Shown here in pieces: positions 61,653 to 64,000 of a stretch of 64,000 bases of DNA. The notes under the pieces were generated by a model. That model was not told the origin of the DNA. It searched no databases and saw only the letters and a program-made list of their open reading frames with translations. Origin of the DNA: Urechis unicinctus (Eukaryota; Annelida; Polychaeta; Xenopneusta; Urechidae). Numbering within the stretch: the stretch's first letter is position 1; the number at the start of each line of letters is the position of its first letter. A program made the translations under genes and the position numbers. The stretch covers positions 32,256,787 through 32,320,786 of the forward strand of contig CM067349.1 of assembly GCA_034190875.2 (NCBI GenBank), in the 5' to 3' direction.

Positions 61653-64000
61653 GTTTGGCTTATGAACATATATTCCATTATATGTTTAAAAAATATGATA
61701 GACATGAACTTCACAATGCAAATTACAAGCGGCAGGAGAGTTACGACACAAACGTACTGCACACACAGGTAATATTGTAGTCAGCTCAAGTAATTGCTTC
61801 AACTTCCCATCACATTATGATGATTTATGTTGTGGTATCCTGTATATTGAGAAGTCTTGGCGGATCGCTTCGCACTGTTCAATTACAATTTCTATCCTTT
61901 TCAAACATTCAAACTTTGCCGCTGTTGGTTTGATATGTCTCGCGGTTTCTGACTGGAATCTGTAAACAGAAATATAATGCAATTTAGAAGATAATTCAGG
62001 TGTATAGATAGTACTCTAGAAGCCCATTACCGCATTTATTCACTTAAATGACGGCAGTGATTTATTAAAACTTACCCATTCTGAACTATATTTATCATGA
62101 CATTTATAAAGTGACATTTAGATCCTATTCCAGTCAGAGCCAAGATTCCTTGCACCATTTTCAACTAAGCAGCCAGCATATGAATTTCTTTGGATCGCTC
62201 TTGAATATATAATTCTTGATAAATACCTCTGCTGTGTCCTTTTACAACGCTGATGCAGCAGATAATCCATTTCATGCGAGTCGGAAATATTGGCATGCGA
62301 ATGATTCTCGTGATACTTGCACTGATATGAGCAGATCCACTGATATTTACTTGTCTCCCAGCAATGCCTTTTTTTACCTTCACAATTGAATGTGGCATTG
62401 CTAATGCCCATAAATGTTACCTCAATGCCATGTGAAATACAGAGCACCAATCACAAAACGTTGAGTACTCCGAAATTGCTCACAAACCAAATTGAGGGGG
62501 AAGATAGGGGCATTATTTCGTACTGCACACTGAGTATGGTCAATTTTATTTTATGAAGGATCTGGTCTTTTTCAACACTACCATCATTGGTTCTGCGCCC
62601 ACGATAAGTTAACACGGTTACGACTAAAGCATTACAAAGGAACGGCAATACAACGAGTTTTATATTGCCAGACCAATTCATGAGAGAAATTGCAGTGTTA
62701 TACATGATAAAAATACCTGTCACATTGTGCGAGCATTCTTGTAATCTACTATTTGTGTCCATTTCTGCAATGTTGCATCAAAATTTCTTTTTCATATCTT
62801 TTCATAAAGTAGCATATCTTGATAGATGAAACCTTAGCGTAATTGCATGCACCCGCAGTAAGACAACCAAATGTCTGTGGTAATAGGGGTACTGTAGAAT
62901 TGTTGATCATATGTATATATCATTAGATCAAAACGCTACAAATGCGGACAATGTTTCACTTTTGAAAAAATGATCATTGATTGCTTTTGATACCTTTTTA
63001 CCTCATGCGTTACCGAAATAAAACAATGCAGCAATTATTAATATACTGTTATTGTCCAAAACAGAGTTAATGGACAAATGATCATAAAAAGTGAACAAGT
63101 CAAATAAAATTAAATAAAGAGCCATACCATCTCTTAGATGCTTGGCGTAAACCTCTAGCATCAATACACTGGTAGGCCTCTAATATACAGCTGATGTGAC
63201 GTATATAATGGAACGTACGATGACACTACCATAAACAGAACATAGCTAAAGAAGCATTCATGAGCATGCAAGCAATCGGTCGCAAACAATGATTCTCTTC
63301 TTCCCTAAATTGTACGTTGGTTGTCTATGTCTGCTATATCGATTGAGTCAGACATCGCATCAGCCTCCTGTGTTTCACATGCAATTAACCTTGTCCGTGC
63401 ATTCGTGGGATAAGAAGCATACATGGATCGACGAACAATTTTGAAAAAGTCAGGTTTGAACAAATCGCAAGGACAAAATAAAATACCTCACGCTCATTTC
63501 ATCAATTAGATAAACACAACGCAATGCAAGCCGTCAGTCTTTTCCAACAGAGCAGTAATACGAATCACCGTTAATTAGTTATTATGCACCGAGCACTCTT
63601 TTAGACAGACCATATAAACAATGCCTGTGGTACTCCATGACCATGAGGGAAGGAGGTAGTCGTGGGCGGGATATGATGAGGAGAGAGAGAGACAATGTGC
63701 GACTTGATACTTTCATCAGCATTTCCGGTAGTTAGCTAATTGCTGCCACCACCAACACCCACGCGTCATTAATCACACGCAGTGCCATTGTGCTTGGCAG
63801 TCACACGTTTGGAATCAATGGAAAACCTTTACTGAAATAGAAAGTGAACTTTTCGGAATGGCTATGTGTTAACGGTACTTGTCTTCGAATTGTTTACTCG
63901 AATCCAAATTACATGTGATACATTTTTCTAACGTCTCATTGAATATAGACAACTCATGTGACGTAACCGTGCATGCGCTCCTGATATTAAACATTAAATG
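61653..64000. other. AT-rich host DNA, no gene seen
   Basis: No recognisable gene. A short (GA)n stretch lies near 63,680-63,692. Confidence 0.4.

Overview
The window looks like AT-rich (roughly 60-65% A+T by eye) nuclear DNA of an invertebrate animal, most likely a mollusc, cnidarian or similar aquatic lineage. It has long (AT)n microsatellites, no compact gene arrangement, a broken non-LTR retrotransposon, and Maverick/Polinton virus-like DNA of the type common in those animals. I see no intact host protein gene, rRNA or tRNA. One candidate host locus (promoter-like segment near 24.0 kb, P2X7-like zinc domain at 25.4-25.8 kb) is the only gene-like host feature.

The main content is two copies of the same Polinton family. 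The right copy (42,327-54,929, 12.6 kb) keeps both ends: 138-bp terminal inverted repeats (about 95% identical) flanked by a short target duplication. From left to right it carries a 59-aa leucine-zipper ORF, protein-primed DNA polymerase B, an 85-aa cysteine-rich protein, a DDE-type integrase, remnants of small proteins, and a packaging ATPase, all on the minus strand. Next come the C-terminal half of a hexon-type major capsid protein (minus), a coiled-coil/membrane protein (plus), and a conserved unknown protein with a C-terminal membrane anchor (minus). The last block is on the plus strand: penton-like minor capsid protein, fibre-like protein, a glycine-rich hydrophobic protein, and a decayed frame up to the right repeat. 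The enzymes and the hexon are broken by nonsense codons, frameshifts and deletions. The zipper, the Cys-rich protein, the minor capsid protein and the hydrophobic protein remain open.

The left copy (about 8,696-13,445, 4.75 kb, inverted relative to the right copy) has no visible terminal repeats. Relative to the right copy it has lost about 3.4 kb (most of the unknown membrane-anchored protein through the ATPase N-terminus) and about 0.9 kb (integrase C-terminus plus the Cys-rich gene). It keeps a 1.27-kb block of small overlapping membrane/coiled-coil genes and a 5 x 22-bp repeat that the right copy lost in one deletion between 4-bp AGCT microhomologies. The two copies complement each other for gene inventory.

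Layout: 1-8.69 kb is AT-rich host DNA with a degenerate ~62-bp minisatellite and an (AT)n tract. 8.70-13.45 kb is the left Polinton fragment, and 14.9-16.4 kb a 5'-truncated non-LTR element. 16.4-42.3 kb is host DNA with two (AT)n tracts, a foldback, the P2X7-like locus and an interleaved duplication. 42.3-54.9 kb is the right Polinton. 54.9-64 kb is host DNA with a G-rich tract and a near-perfect foldback at 61.5 kb.

Functionally the Polinton is a viral genome integrated in an animal genome. Integrase and terminal repeats serve insertion, PolB replication, the ATPase genome packaging, hexon and penton proteins the shell, and the fibre-like protein probably attachment. No adenain-like protease was recognised. 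Both copies look dead as autonomous elements.
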